A stretch of 64,000 nt of DNA from Chlorobiota bacterium (GCA_016866305.1 VGMX01000004.1:1-64000), one strand, 5' to 3'; positions 1-9,882 are shown, numbered from the stretch's first letter. A program made the numbers and translations. The notes: generated by a model from the sequence alone, not told the origin.

Positions 1-2
1 AT

Positions 3-80
3 CCTGAACGATGGGGATCAAGACCGGCAAGAGAATGGAGCATTAACCGGGAAGTGGTGCTGAACCCGGACAAAAAGTGA
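3..80 (+). pseudogene. C-terminal tail of an IS transposase (integrase type), cut by window start
   Basis: The plus strand is open from the window edge to a TGA at 78-80 and encodes about 25 residues ending VVLNPDKK. The pattern of a PERW-like start, a proline/arginine stretch and a final V-x-LNP resembles the extreme C-terminus of DDE integrase-type transposases of insertion sequences. Only this tail is visible, so the family is not certain and it may belong to an intact gene outside the window. It ends ten bases before the stop codon of the broken nucleotidyltransferase gene that runs towards it. Confidence 0.4.
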
Positions 81-89
81 ATAGTTTTT

Positions 90-332
90 TCAAGAAAAAG
101 CGACATCTCTATTGACATAAAGCGCAAGGTCTGCAATCAGTTCCATTGTTTCATCTGTATCGAGCGGATGATCCGCACCGACCGCCAGATCGAGATCGCT
201 TTCAGAGTGAGCGGCACCTTTGGCCAATGAGCCAAACAAAATCGCCAAACGGATGGCGTTATGCCGTTCAAGCACTTTCCGGATCTGAATGTCAATTGAC
301 TCGGTCGCCATGCGCTTATCTTCTGTTCCCAT
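90..332 (-). pseudogene. Truncated MntA-like nucleotidyltransferase (antitoxin family)
   Basis: About 80 residues carry the nucleotidyltransferase signature GSLAKGAAHSESDLDLAV, that is GS-x-A-(x)n-S-D-x-D-x-A, of MNT-fold proteins that pair with HEPN toxins as MntA antitoxins. The chosen start at 332 follows a strong GAGGAGG ribosome site nine bases upstream; a longer start at 356 lacks one. The family usually runs to about 130 residues, but here the frame ends right after YVNRDVAFS, missing the C-terminal part. A transposase tail lies immediately beyond, so truncation by IS insertion is a reasonable inference. No HEPN partner gene is seen upstream. Its activity is doubtful. Confidence 0.6.
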
Positions 333-626
333 AATTCTCCACCTCCTCGATAACAAAGTATGACTACCTTAAAATATACTCAATTCACCTCACTCAATCA
401 GTGCGTGACAAGTCTCAACACAAGAAAAACCAATCCCGCCTCATGACATAATTGTAGCATTTCCGGCGTGTCAAGCCTCGCACCTCGTGGCATATAGCTT
501 TATCATCGTTATATTTTCAACAAGTCATACACTTTTTACCTGCAAAACACAAGCTTTTAAGCTATTGCACAGCGGCTCCGACTCCCTCCCTTAACATAAA
601 CAGCTTAACCAACTCCGGTGATATCA

Positions 627-1241
627 TTATTTTTTTGTTGGAGGTGGAGTTGGTGTTTGTGGTGGCTTTGGAGGCGGCGGAGAAACCGTTTGTCCCTTCT
701 TTACTATATTTGAATTGAGGACTGGTGGAACCGGTCGAATGGTTTGCCCATCCTGAGTGATGACTTTTCTTTCTGTGTTTGCCATAGAGGGAATCTGTTT
801 TTGTGAAAGAAACGTGAACATAAAAAAAGCGACAACAATAAAACCAAATAAAAAAAATATTTTGGCCGCCAAATTTACACGCCGAGTATTCTTGTCCAAA
901 GAATTGGTAACTTTTTTATCAATATGATCATATATACACATCAAATCATTATTATTTCGAATCCCTTCATCTATCAGACTTACTGTTTTTTCATGAGCTT
1001 TTATGCTTGTTGACATAGAATAAAGTGCCATTAAAATACTTAACACCCAACACACCCAGGCAATTAACAGCAAAACTCCTTCGTCTATTGAAATATCCTT
1101 GAAAAAAGATGTTGTTATGCCAATTGCTCCACCTGATAGTGTAATTATGTACTTATCTGTATTGTCTTGGGTTTTTTGTTTTGTTGAGAGCAATTCATGA
1201 CGATAATCAGTCAATGCTTTATAATCTTCAGTTTCCATCAT
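627..1241 (-). CDS. Hypothetical membrane protein with proline-rich tail
   Basis: A 204-residue protein with a charged N-terminus, two hydrophobic segments around residues 35-75 (a Gly-rich stretch followed by LLLIAWVCWVLSILMAL), a hydrophilic middle, and a third hydrophobic segment near 128-147 (FFLFGFIVVAFFMFTFL). The last 40 residues are rich in proline and lysine (SPPPPKPPQTPTPPP). I do not recognise the family. The arrangement of a membrane hairpin plus helical region recalls SLATT-type effector-associated proteins, but no diagnostic motif supports that. The gene is AT-richer than its neighbours and lies beside transposase and antitoxin remnants, which suggests acquired DNA. An AAAGAG ribosome site precedes the double ATG. 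Confidence 0.55.
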   Translation of the reverse strand: MMETEDYKALTDYRHELLSTKQKTQDNTDKYIITLSGGAIGITTSFFKDISIDEGVLLLIAWVCWVLSILMALYSMSTSIKAHEKTVSLIDEGIRNNNDLMCIYDHIDKKVTNSLDKNTRRVNLAAKIFFLFGFIVVAFFMFTFLSQKQIPSMANTERKVITQDGQTIRPVPPVLNSNIVKKGQTVSPPPPKPPQTPTPPPTKK

Positions 1242-1336
1242 TTTAATCTCTTTATTGTAACATCACATCCTTTTACGTATCCCTGCGCAAACTCTCGGGG
1301 ACTTTCTTCAGCAACGACAACACCTAAACAACCGGC

Positions 1337-1816
1337 TTACGCCCCCGCATCCGAATTCGCCTCAACCCTCTCAGCCCATTCGATCAGCTTCTTCTCATCC
1401 ATACCCTCCCATGATTCAACCTTCCCGCCGAGTGCCTGCTCGATGAAGGCGTTCTCGATCGCTGTTATATCCGATGAAAAGACATAGTCGCCGAGAGCGG
1501 CGTCATCGTGAGGCTGGAAAGCGAAATACGGCACATCCGGCTTGCCGTCGTTGAAGAGAAACAGCTTTTCGTCGGGGTCGAGATCCTCGTTCTCTTCGAG
1601 CGATTCGCTCTCCTTGGCTATATCCTTTATTTCCGCATAATGCTGCAGCGAAAACTCGATGGGGCCGAGCAGGGGGTCGTACACCCGGCAATCCACGGTG
1701 ATCATTCCTTCGTCCGTCAGGACATGGAGCATGCGGCCGAACTGCCAGTATCCCCCGTCAACAAGAATCGGGGCCTGGATGGATTTCAGGCGATGCAATG
1801 CGGAGGATCTGTCCAT
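1337..1816 (-). CDS. Conserved hypothetical protein (acidic, soluble)
   Basis: A protein of about 159 residues if translation starts at MDRSSALHRL; in-frame starts also exist at 1831 (MYKKK) and 1879. It is acidic, with a run of Glu/Asp (SESLEENEDLDPDEKLF) near the middle, no membrane segment and no signal peptide. I recognise no domain. The codon use and GC content match the chromosomal genes, and the frame is clean, so it is likely real. It is transcribed divergently from the pentapeptide-repeat gene. Confidence 0.6.
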   Translation of the reverse strand: MDRSSALHRLKSIQAPILVDGGYWQFGRMLHVLTDEGMITVDCRVYDPLLGPIEFSLQHYAEIKDIAKESESLEENEDLDPDEKLFLFNDGKPDVPYFAFQPHDDAALGDYVFSSDITAIENAFIEQALGGKVESWEGMDEKKLIEWAERVEANSDAGA

Positions 1817-2000
1817 CTTTTTTTTATACATACAGGTTTCAGTGTTAACACTGTGTAAAATACGAATGAATTTGATCAATCAGGCAATCAGGAACAATGA
1901 GTCGTCGCTGCCACTCTGTCGGGAGTCGCGATACCGGCATCGAGCGGAACGGGCTTCGGGCGGATTTCCGGAATTGGTTTCCGGATGGTAAGTTGCAGGC

Positions 2001-2591
2001 ATGAACAAGGCGAACAAAACGAACATCGAGCTTACCGAGAACCGGGTTTTCGAGAAAACCGTTTTCGACGCCGATAACCCGCTCTGCGGCGTGTACGAGG
2101 AGTGCCGTTTTCTCGGCTGCGGCTTCACCGGCGCGGAGCTTTCGGGCGTGACCTTCAGGAACTGCACCTTCGAAGGGTGCGATTTCAGCCTGGCGAAGGT
2201 GAAAAACCTGAGCCTGCAGGAGGTGCTCTTCAGGGAGTGCAAGCTGCTCGGCGTGCAGTTCGGCGAGTGCAGGACCTTTCTGCTCGAACTGCGCTTCGAA
2301 AGCTGCATGATGAAGCTCACGACCTTTCTCAAACTCAGCCTGAAGGAGACGGTGTTCAAAAACTGCGACCTTCAGGAGGCGGACTTCACCGAAGCCGACC
2401 TCACGGGAGCATCTTTTGCCGAAAGCGACCTCCTGAAAGCCCTCTTTCACCACACAAACCTCGAAAAAGCCGATTTCCGCACGGCCTTCAACTACTCCAT
2501 CAACCCCGAAGCCAACCGCCTCCGCAAAGCGCGCTTCGCCCTGCCGGGGGTCGTCGACCTGCTGGACAGCTACGGCATCGAAATTGAATGA
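2001..2591 (+). CDS. Pentapeptide-repeat protein
   Basis: A 196-residue protein built of A(D/N)LXX-type pentapeptide repeats. Typical units include CRFLGCGFTGAELSGVTF near residue 35 and NCDLQEADFTEADLTGASF near 130-150. Such repeats fold into a right-handed quadrilateral beta-helix; some members (MfpA, Qnr) mimic DNA and protect gyrase, but most have unknown roles. The central third is rich in Cys and Phe, like Qnr-type proteins, but that is too weak to assign a function. The stop overlaps an in-frame ATG of the archease gene (ATGA), so it is probably the first gene of the archease-rtcB operon. Confidence 0.8.
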   Translation: MNKANKTNIELTENRVFEKTVFDADNPLCGVYEECRFLGCGFTGAELSGVTFRNCTFEGCDFSLAKVKNLSLQEVLFRECKLLGVQFGECRTFLLELRFESCMMKLTTFLKLSLKETVFKNCDLQEADFTEADLTGASFAESDLLKALFHHTNLEKADFRTAFNYSINPEANRLRKARFALPGVVDLLDSYGIEIE

Positions 2592-2605
2592 AGGCAGGTG
2601 CACCC

Positions 2606-3013
2606 ATGCCCTACGAAATCCTTGAACATACCGCCGACGTCAGGGTGCACGTGCATGCGGCGTCGCTCGTGGAGCTGTTTTCGGACGCGGTTCAGGCCAT
2701 GAACGAGATCCTCGATCCCACCCTGCCTGAGCAAGCGAAAGTCGTAACGGCGGAGATCTCGCTTGAAGCTCCCGACGTTACCGCGCTGCTCATCGACTTC
2801 CTGAACGACGTGCTGCTCCAGACCCAACTGCAGCGAACGACGTTCCGTGATATCGCGTTGCATACCTTTACGGACACCTCGCTCCGGGCCACGCTTTCCG
2901 GGCAGCGTTTCGCTTCGCTCGGAAGGGACATCAAGGCCGTCACCTGGCACGAAGCCGAGATACGCCGGAACAGGAACCGGGAGTGGAAAACAGTGATTGT
3001 GTTTGACATATAG
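2606..3013 (+). CDS. Archease
   Basis: About 135 residues starting MPYEILEHTADVRVHVHA, the classic archease N-terminus (the EHTAD motif), and ending in the family's beta-rich C-terminus KTVIVFDI. Archease is the protein cofactor of RtcB: it speeds guanylylation of the ligase and allows multiple turnover. The start at 2606 is preceded by AAGGCAGG at good spacing; an upstream in-frame ATG at 2588 overlaps the stop of the pentapeptide gene. rtcB follows after 12 bases, which supports the assignment. Confidence 0.9.
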   Translation: MPYEILEHTADVRVHVHAASLVELFSDAVQAMNEILDPTLPEQAKVVTAEISLEAPDVTALLIDFLNDVLLQTQLQRTTFRDIALHTFTDTSLRATLSGQRFASLGRDIKAVTWHEAEIRRNRNREWKTVIVFDI

Positions 3014-3025
3014 AAAAATACCGCC

Positions 3026-4429
3026 ATGGTCCCGAAAAGCGCACTGAGAGAGCTCTCCCCTTTCGTGCGGGAAATTCCCCGCTCGTACCGCAGCGACATG
3101 CGGGTGCCGGCAAGGGTGTACGCGACCCCGTCCATGATCGAACGCATTCTGCAGGACCGCTCTCTCGAACAGCTTGTCAACGTGGCCACCCTTCCGGGAA
3201 TCGTGAAATACGCGCTCGCCATGCCTGACGTGCACGAGGGATACGGCTTTCCGGTAGGCGGCGTCGCGGCGTTCGACGAGGAGGAGGGCATCATCTCCCC
3301 CGGCGGCATCGGCTACGATATCAACTGCGGCGTCCGGCTGCTGTGCTCGTCGATGCAGAAAGAGGCACTCTCCGGACGGCTCGGGGATATCGGCAGGGCC
3401 ATCTATGCGGAAGTACCCTCGGGAGTCGGCAAGGGAGGCATGCTGAGCCTCAAGGGGAGACAGCTCGATACCGTGCTTGAAGGAGGAGCAAAAAAAATGC
3501 TTGAGCTCGGCTACGGTCTCGAAGCGGACATCAGGCGCATCGAATCCGGCGGGTGTCTTGATGCGGCAGAGGCTTCCCTGGTATCCGATCACGCCAAAGC
3601 CCGCGGCCACGACCAGCTCGGCACCATGGGGGCGGGAAATCATTTCGTGGAGGTCGAGTACGTTTCGGCGATTTATGACGAAGCCGAAGCCGCGCGGATG
3701 GGGCTTTTCCGCCATCAGGTGTGCGTGATGATCCACACCGGCTCACGCGGCCTCGGCCACCAGGTGGCCACGGACTCCATCCGCCTGATGAACCGCTCCC
3801 TGGCGCGTTTCGGCTTCTCCCTGCCTGATCGGGAACTTGCCTGCGCACCGTTCAGGTCGCCCGAAGGGCAAGACTACTGGAAAGCCATGTCGGCTGCCGC
3901 GAATTTCGCCTGGGCCAACCGGCAGCTCATCACGTGGGAGATCCGCGAGGCGTGGAAACGGCTGTTCGGCCGGGATGAAGGCCTTGAACTGCTTTACGAC
4001 GTGGCGCACAACATCGCGAAAATCGAAACCCATACCGTCGGCGGCACTCCGAAAAAACTCGTTGTTCACCGCAAGGGGGCGACACGCGCCTTCCCCGGCC
4101 AGCCGGTGCTCATACCGGGCAGCATGGGCACGGGATCGTACGTGCTTTCAGGCCGGGAAGAGGCCTTGAAGGAAAGTTTCGGGTCAAGCTGCCACGGAGC
4201 GGGCAGAACCATGTCGCGCACGAGGGCGCGAAAAGAGACAGATGCCGGAGAGCTGCTGCGCGAGCTTCAGGAAAAAGGCATTGTCGTGCAGGCCGGTTCG
4301 AAAGAGGGACTCACCGAAGAGGCTCCTTCGGCATACAAGGACGTTGACGAGGTCGTTGGCGTCGTAAGCCAGTCCGGCATTGCAAAAAAAGTGGCACGGC
4401 TGAAACCGCTTGCCGTCATCAAGGGATAA
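3026..4429 (+). CDS. rtcB: RNA-splicing ligase RtcB
   Basis: A 467-residue RtcB. RtcB joins 2',3'-cyclic phosphate or 3'-phosphate RNA ends to 5'-OH ends with GTP and Mn2+. Visible motifs in order: MPDVHEGYGFPVGGV and DINCGVRLL (metal-binding Asp, His and Cys near residues 70-105), GTMGAGNHFVEVEYV and HTGSRGLGHQV (metal/GTP site), and SSCHGAGRTMSR with His390 as the likely guanylylated histidine. Length is near the family norm. It sits directly behind archease, the partner protein. The role may be RNA repair rather than tRNA splicing, which is an inference. Confidence 0.95.
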   Translation: MVPKSALRELSPFVREIPRSYRSDMRVPARVYATPSMIERILQDRSLEQLVNVATLPGIVKYALAMPDVHEGYGFPVGGVAAFDEEEGIISPGGIGYDINCGVRLLCSSMQKEALSGRLGDIGRAIYAEVPSGVGKGGMLSLKGRQLDTVLEGGAKKMLELGYGLEADIRRIESGGCLDAAEASLVSDHAKARGHDQLGTMGAGNHFVEVEYVSAIYDEAEAARMGLFRHQVCVMIHTGSRGLGHQVATDSIRLMNRSLARFGFSLPDRELACAPFRSPEGQDYWKAMSAAANFAWANRQLITWEIREAWKRLFGRDEGLELLYDVAHNIAKIETHTVGGTPKKLVVHRKGATRAFPGQPVLIPGSMGTGSYVLSGREEALKESFGSSCHGAGRTMSRTRARKETDAGELLRELQEKGIVVQAGSKEGLTEEAPSAYKDVDEVVGVVSQSGIAKKVARLKPLAVIKG

Positions 4430-4449
4430 CGGCAAAACCACTCGAAATC

Positions 4450-4914
4450 ATGAACGACACCTCGCTTCTCCTCTATCTGCCATTTCTGTTTCTGCTCTTT
4501 TTCGCCCTGTTGTGGACCGGAGTAAGCGCCCTGCTCTCGAAAATCGGCGGATGGTCGCTGCTTGCCGAACGGTTTCCGGGAAAGACAATCCAGCTTGGGG
4601 GCCGGCATTTCAGATTCGCTTCGGCCATTTTCAGGCGCTTCCCGCTGTTTCCGGCAAGCTACCGGGGCATCCTGTTCGTGTCCGTCGACACCGAGGGGCT
4701 GCATCTCGACATCTTTTTCATGTTCAGGGTCCTCTCCCCTCCCATTTTCATTCCGTGGCGGGCAGTCGAATCGGTCGGCGAACAGAAGCACCTGTTCGGC
4801 AGCTACGGGGTTGTACACATAAAGGATTGCCCGGTGGTGCTGCTTTTCATGGGCGAGGCCGGACGATACATAAGGGAAGCGTATGCCGGAGCGTTTCAAG
4901 TAAAACGGGGGTAG
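4450..4914 (+). CDS. Hypothetical membrane-anchored protein
   Basis: 154 residues with one strongly hydrophobic N-terminal segment (about residues 6-30, LLLYLPFLFLLFFALLWTGV) and a beta-rich soluble part containing FIPWRAVESVGEQKHLFG, which looks like a PH-like or bPH-type membrane-associated fold. No catalytic motif is visible. It begins 20 bases after rtcB on the same strand, so it may be the last gene of that operon, although a functional link to RNA repair is not shown. Confidence 0.6.
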   Translation: MNDTSLLLYLPFLFLLFFALLWTGVSALLSKIGGWSLLAERFPGKTIQLGGRHFRFASAIFRRFPLFPASYRGILFVSVDTEGLHLDIFFMFRVLSPPIFIPWRAVESVGEQKHLFGSYGVVHIKDCPVVLLFMGEAGRYIREAYAGAFQVKRG

Positions 4915-5115
4915 AGTGCCTTTCTCCCGAGTTCACTCAGCACTCGGCACTCACTGCTCAACACTGATTTTCCTGGCGAGAGTCCGGGTCTATAATTATG
5001 ACATTATAATGTTATTTAATAATCAATTATATTTACCACAATCAAGAAAATCCCCCTAATCTGCCCCCAAATAATATTTGTCAGATATTTTTTAAAAAAT
5101 TCTGGCGAGGACGGG

Positions 5116-5944
5116 TCACGCTCGTAAACCGGTAAGCAATTGCACGAGGGTACCAACAGCCGTATAAGGTTCTGGATGAGTGTAAGCTGAATTATGCTGT
5201 CCCAGTTTTTCAGCTCGCGAAAGTGCTAACCCCAAATGCTCGTGAGTCATATTGAAGGTTCCTATATATCCTTTCTCGTATTGGGAAATATGCTTTTTCA
5301 GCCGGCGAAGAACTTCATGGCGGTCGATTTGTGACTGAACGTTTTCAAAATGAAGCAGTAGCCAGAGTTCGAAGCTTGGTATCGACGGAACAGCCTGGAA
5401 TCGGATCACCTGCTTGTTGTCGTTCCTGAGTTTGCCATCGGCGCTGCGGATCAGCGGCAGACGAACACGCGAGCTTGCTCGCGGGGGCGGCTGTCCGCTG
5501 CAGCCGCTTGATGGCCTGGCGCGTCAGCGCCGGGACAGAAAGCGGATGGTCATCCGCAGCGCCGATGGCGAGGCGCGTAGCGTCCGCGCCATCAAGCGAT
5601 TCGGCTGTCTTCAACGCATTTGAATAGCTCTCGTGATCGTCACGATCAAACACGGCAAAAACTTTCTCGAAAGCGAGGCGCTGGATGTTTCGATGCCTGT
5701 CACCGTCAAGAAAAAGCTGTTTCGCATAGTGGACAACTTGAAGAGGAGCTGTTCCAAGTTCGCTGGGACGTACTACCACGTTGGCGGTGTGCAGACGAAA
5801 TGAGGAGCGGATTTCGTTAAAGTAGTTCGGCTCGGTTTTACTTCCCTCAGAAACAATCAATATCCGATCATAGCTGGCCCGTCGTCCTTGCTTTCGTTCC
5901 AGTTGCATTGCCTGCCGGATTTTAGGGGAATTATCACGCACCAT
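5116..5944 (-). pseudogene. rloB: RloB-family protein, frame broken by a 154-bp palindromic insert
   Basis: The N-terminal part, to about residue 117, reads MVRDNSPKIRQAMQLERKQ ... RILIVSEGSKTEPNYFNEI ... VFAVFDRDDHESYSNALKTAESLDG, a clear RloB start with its TOPRIM-like E-G and D-R-D motifs. The C-terminal part, KLRNDNKQVIRF ... PSFELWLLLHFE, is in another frame and runs to 5116. Between them lies an insert with GCCATC at both junctions; removing 154 bp (5440-5593) joins the halves in frame. As it stands the gene gives an altered 199-residue protein ending near 5345. The ATG at 5944 overlaps the rloA stop (TGATG), so the two were one operon. RloB partners act with ATPases in anti-phage systems; here the function is probably lost or reduced. 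Confidence 0.85.
5434..5593. repeat. Palindrome-rich insert in rloB with GCCATC at both ends
   Basis: A GC-rich block framed by GCCATC at 5434-5439 and 5588-5593, 154 bp apart. It contains a perfect 18-bp inverted repeat (5434-5451 with 5552-5569, beginning GCCATCGGCGC), a second inverted pair of 11 bp (5505-5515 with 5588-5598) and small hairpins such as CGCGAGCTTGCTCGCG. The minus strand stays open through it. Because 154 is not a multiple of three the rloB frame is shifted. The structure resembles REP or MITE-type elements or the protein-coding palindromic elements of Rickettsia; I cannot name a known family. The terminal duplication may be a target-site duplication. Confidence 0.75.
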
Positions 5945-7212
5945 CACTCAAACTCCCCTGAATGATGGGTCAGGAAGGGAATGCCCCCATAACGACCAAT
6001 CAGGTACCCTTTCCCCAAGGCCTCGTTTTTGCGGGGACTGAATTCCGCAACAGCTACCAATGCTGAGGCTTGGCTAGTATCTTTTTCAACCAGCCATATC
6101 TGATCCCGTCGGAACAGATCCGGCGCGTCGAGCAGGGATGTGTCATGTGTGGTGAAAATCAGTTGTGCACCTCTCTTGTTTATTTCAGGGCGATGGAACA
6201 GTCTTACCAGTTCTCTTACAAGAAGTGTGTGCAGACTGGTGTCCAGTTCATCGATGACCAGCGTAAGACCCTTGTCGAGAATATCGAGAATAGGTGCTGC
6301 AAGGAATACCAGGATACGTGTGCCATTGGACTCATCATCAAGATCAAAGACTGCTTGCCCCCTATCAGTGACATGGGTGAAACGCAATCTGCTTTCTTCG
6401 ATCTCTTCATTTTGCACCTCAGTTTTTCCGGATGTCAGATCAAAATGCACCTTTTTTCCGGGCACTTTATCAGTAACGATTTCGATATCAGAAATACTAA
6501 TGTCTGCTGTTTTGAGGAAGTCGCATATCCGCTTTTTACTTTCCACATCTTTTAGCAGCTGAAAAGCAAACTGTTTATTCAGTTTAGTTTGTTCATTGAA
6601 GATCACCAGATTTCGTGCAAACCAGTCGAAAACCGGACGTAAATCTTCGCTATTGAGTTGAACTGCCATCGATAAAAACAATGCGTTTGGTCGGGTAGCT
6701 TTTTCCCATATGGTTTTCTGTCCTTTGAGTCCGGATCCGAAATCGTAGACATCTTTATCCTGAGCAGGATCGTAATGACGCTCAAACCATTGCTGTGGCT
6801 TAAATGCTTTGTAAACGAGAAGATACTCGCTGACAATCCTCTTCGAGGTCATGCTAAAACCATACTGATACCGCACATGATCAAGCACAAAGGTGACTTC
6901 AAATTCAGTAGGCTCCTTTTCTGATGAGAGGTCCAGCATGAAGGGTTGCACTGCATACGTCTGGCCTGGTTGTATCATGGTGGCCGATTCGACTACAACA
7001 CCGCGCATGTACTGCAATGCTTTGATGAGATTGGATTTTCCACTGGCATTAGCACCATAGATCACGGCGCTTGGCAAAATCCGTGGGACCGCCTTGACGC
7101 CTGTGGCCAACGTGTTGGTATCGTTCAGCGAGCTGTCTTTAGTAGCAACGAGACTGAGTACCTGCTCATCACGCAGGCTTCTGAAGTTCTTGACGCAGAA
7201 TTCGATAAGCAT
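5944..7212 (-). CDS. RloA-like AAA/ABC ATPase of a putative defence pair
   Basis: A 422-residue ATPase of the OLD/RloA (AAA_15/AAA_21) group. N-terminal MLIEFCVKNFRSLRDEQ is the usual start; the Walker A is GANASGKSN near residue 52; an ABC-like signature region with DDESNGTRILVFLAA lies near 291; the Walker B is LTLVIDELDTSLH near 313; and the H-loop region QLIFTTHDTSLLD is near 350. Its stop codon overlaps the rloB start. ATPase plus RloB pairs occur beside restriction systems and resemble the AbiL-type abortive infection arrangement; that function here is an inference from family and context. The ATPase itself looks intact while its partner is broken. Confidence 0.85.
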   Translation of the reverse strand: MLIEFCVKNFRSLRDEQVLSLVATKDSSLNDTNTLATGVKAVPRILPSAVIYGANASGKSNLIKALQYMRGVVVESATMIQPGQTYAVQPFMLDLSSEKEPTEFEVTFVLDHVRYQYGFSMTSKRIVSEYLLVYKAFKPQQWFERHYDPAQDKDVYDFGSGLKGQKTIWEKATRPNALFLSMAVQLNSEDLRPVFDWFARNLVIFNEQTKLNKQFAFQLLKDVESKKRICDFLKTADISISDIEIVTDKVPGKKVHFDLTSGKTEVQNEEIEESRLRFTHVTDRGQAVFDLDDESNGTRILVFLAAPILDILDKGLTLVIDELDTSLHTLLVRELVRLFHRPEINKRGAQLIFTTHDTSLLDAPDLFRRDQIWLVEKDTSQASALVAVAEFSPRKNEALGKGYLIGRYGGIPFLTHHSGEFE

Positions 7213-7439
7213 ATTATTGCGGATAGATTGAAAATATTTTCAATTTAAAACAATAATATTCGAAAATCGATTTTATTTTTGATTAACCGGCGTTTTTATG
7301 AGCATTCGGCGAATTTAGGGCGACAAAGTTTACTCAAGTCTGTCAAACGCCATAAAGGAGGGGACGTGCCCCAATTACTACCTCCAACACCACCGGACTT
7401 CACAATACCAATTTAGACAACAGAAGACCCCAAAACAAG

Positions 7440-7465
7440 AAAAGCCCTGTAAAATCAGGGCTTTT
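7440..7465. terminator. Intrinsic terminator beyond the tRNA-Ser cluster
   Basis: A perfect 10-bp inverted repeat, AAAAGCCCTG / CAGGGCTTTT, with a 6-base loop; the T/A flanks make it usable in both directions. It lies 35 bases past the end of tRNA-Ser(GCU) on the minus strand and probably ends that transcript. The rest of the 7213-7500 gap shows no gene. Confidence 0.75.
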
Positions 7466-7500
7466 CGGACTACATAAGACAGCTGTAGACTGCTGTTTTG

Positions 7501-7590
<90 letters not shown>

Positions 7591-7605
7591 TGAATAATTT
7601 TTGTG

Positions 7606-7688
7606 CGGAGGATGAGGGACTCGAACCCCCATGGGCGTGAACCCGGCAGTTTTCAAGACTGCTGCCTTACCAATTAGGCTAATCCTCC
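7606..7688 (-). tRNA. tRNA-Ser(UGA)
   Basis: The minus strand gives acceptor GGAGGAT/ATCCTCC with G discriminator, anticodon stem GCAGT/ACTGC with loop CTTGAAA (anticodon TGA), a long variable arm (GGGTTCACGCCC) and T loop GTTCGAGTC. CCA is not encoded. It is the middle member of the serine tRNA cluster. Confidence 0.92.
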
Positions 7689-7818
7689 AGCTGCCATAAA
7701 GAACAGGCATCAAAGATAGCGAATCGGAAGAAAAATGCCACAGAAAAAAGTTCTCACCCCTCCCCTTCACCTTTCCCTGAAAGACCTTTGCTGTTCAAGT
7801 ATCCTTCTGCTTTCTTCC

Positions 7819-7930
7819 TGGCGGAGAGGGAGGGATTGATTCGGGGCGGTCTCGCCTTCGCTCACCGTCGAAACGGCTTGAAGCCGTTTTCGAACCCGGT
7901 CGAGGGTTCTCACCCTTCCCTCTTTTCCAG
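7819..7930 (-). pseudogene. Broken tRNA-Ser copy
   Basis: Plus-strand bases 7819-7837 repeat exactly the 19 bases 7987-8005, which are the CCA plus 3' acceptor and T-arm half of tRNA-Ser(GGA). The similarity then stops and resumes near 7890 (TCGAACCC, then TCGAGGGTTCTCACCCTTCCCTC against the variable-arm region). Between the two matching parts sit about 52 extra bases containing the palindrome AAACGGCTT-G-AAGCCGTTT (7871-7889). The 5' half of the tRNA is absent, so it cannot fold as a tRNA. It looks like a duplicated and then interrupted tRNA gene. Confidence 0.6.
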
Positions 7931-7986
7931 CTTTTTGCCTTTTCTTTCCACTCAGCACTTCCAACCTGAAACTTAGTACCGGTCTT

Positions 7987-8077
7987 TGGCGGAGAGGGAG
8001 GGATTCGAACCCTCGAGGGCTGTTACACCCTACCCGCTTTCCAGGCGAGCGCACTAGACCAACTATGCGACCTCTCC
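7987..8077 (-). tRNA. tRNA-Ser(GGA)
   Basis: The minus strand gives acceptor GGAGAGG/CCTCTCC with G discriminator followed by an encoded CCA (7987-7989), anticodon loop CTGGAAA (anticodon GGA), a long variable arm and T arm GGGTTCGAATCCC. It is the first gene of the serine tRNA cluster, about 210 bases upstream of guaB on the other strand. Its 3' half is copied in the broken tRNA fragment at 7819. Confidence 0.94.
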
Positions 8078-8084
8078 GTAATAA

Positions 8085-9782
<1,698 letters not shown>

Positions 9783-9805
9783 CATCTGCAGGAACAGCTC
9801 CAGAG

Positions 9806-9830
9806 AACCCCGGCAATGAACCGGGGTTTT
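9806..9830 (+). terminator. Terminator after guaB
   Basis: An inverted repeat AACCCCGG / CCGGGGTT with a 7-base loop, followed by TTTT, begins 23 bases after the guaB stop. Confidence 0.8.
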
Positions 9831-9882
9831 CAGATAGCAGATCGGCAGCGGAAGGGGGCATTATCCAAGGAAATCAAGTACC

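Noticed and set aside
4920-4970. CTCAGCACT-like short repeats near 4927 and 7945
   Set aside because: Only a few short, imperfect copies; no array or secondary structure of note.
7819-8005. 19-bp tRNA 3'-end repeat as attL/attR of an integrated element
   Set aside because: The copies are only 168 bp apart with no integrase or cargo between them; a duplicated tRNA fragment explains it better.
7767-8054. 95-codon minus-strand frame across the tRNA-Ser(GGA) region
   Set aside because: It reads through a confident tRNA and the broken tRNA copy, so it is not a protein gene.
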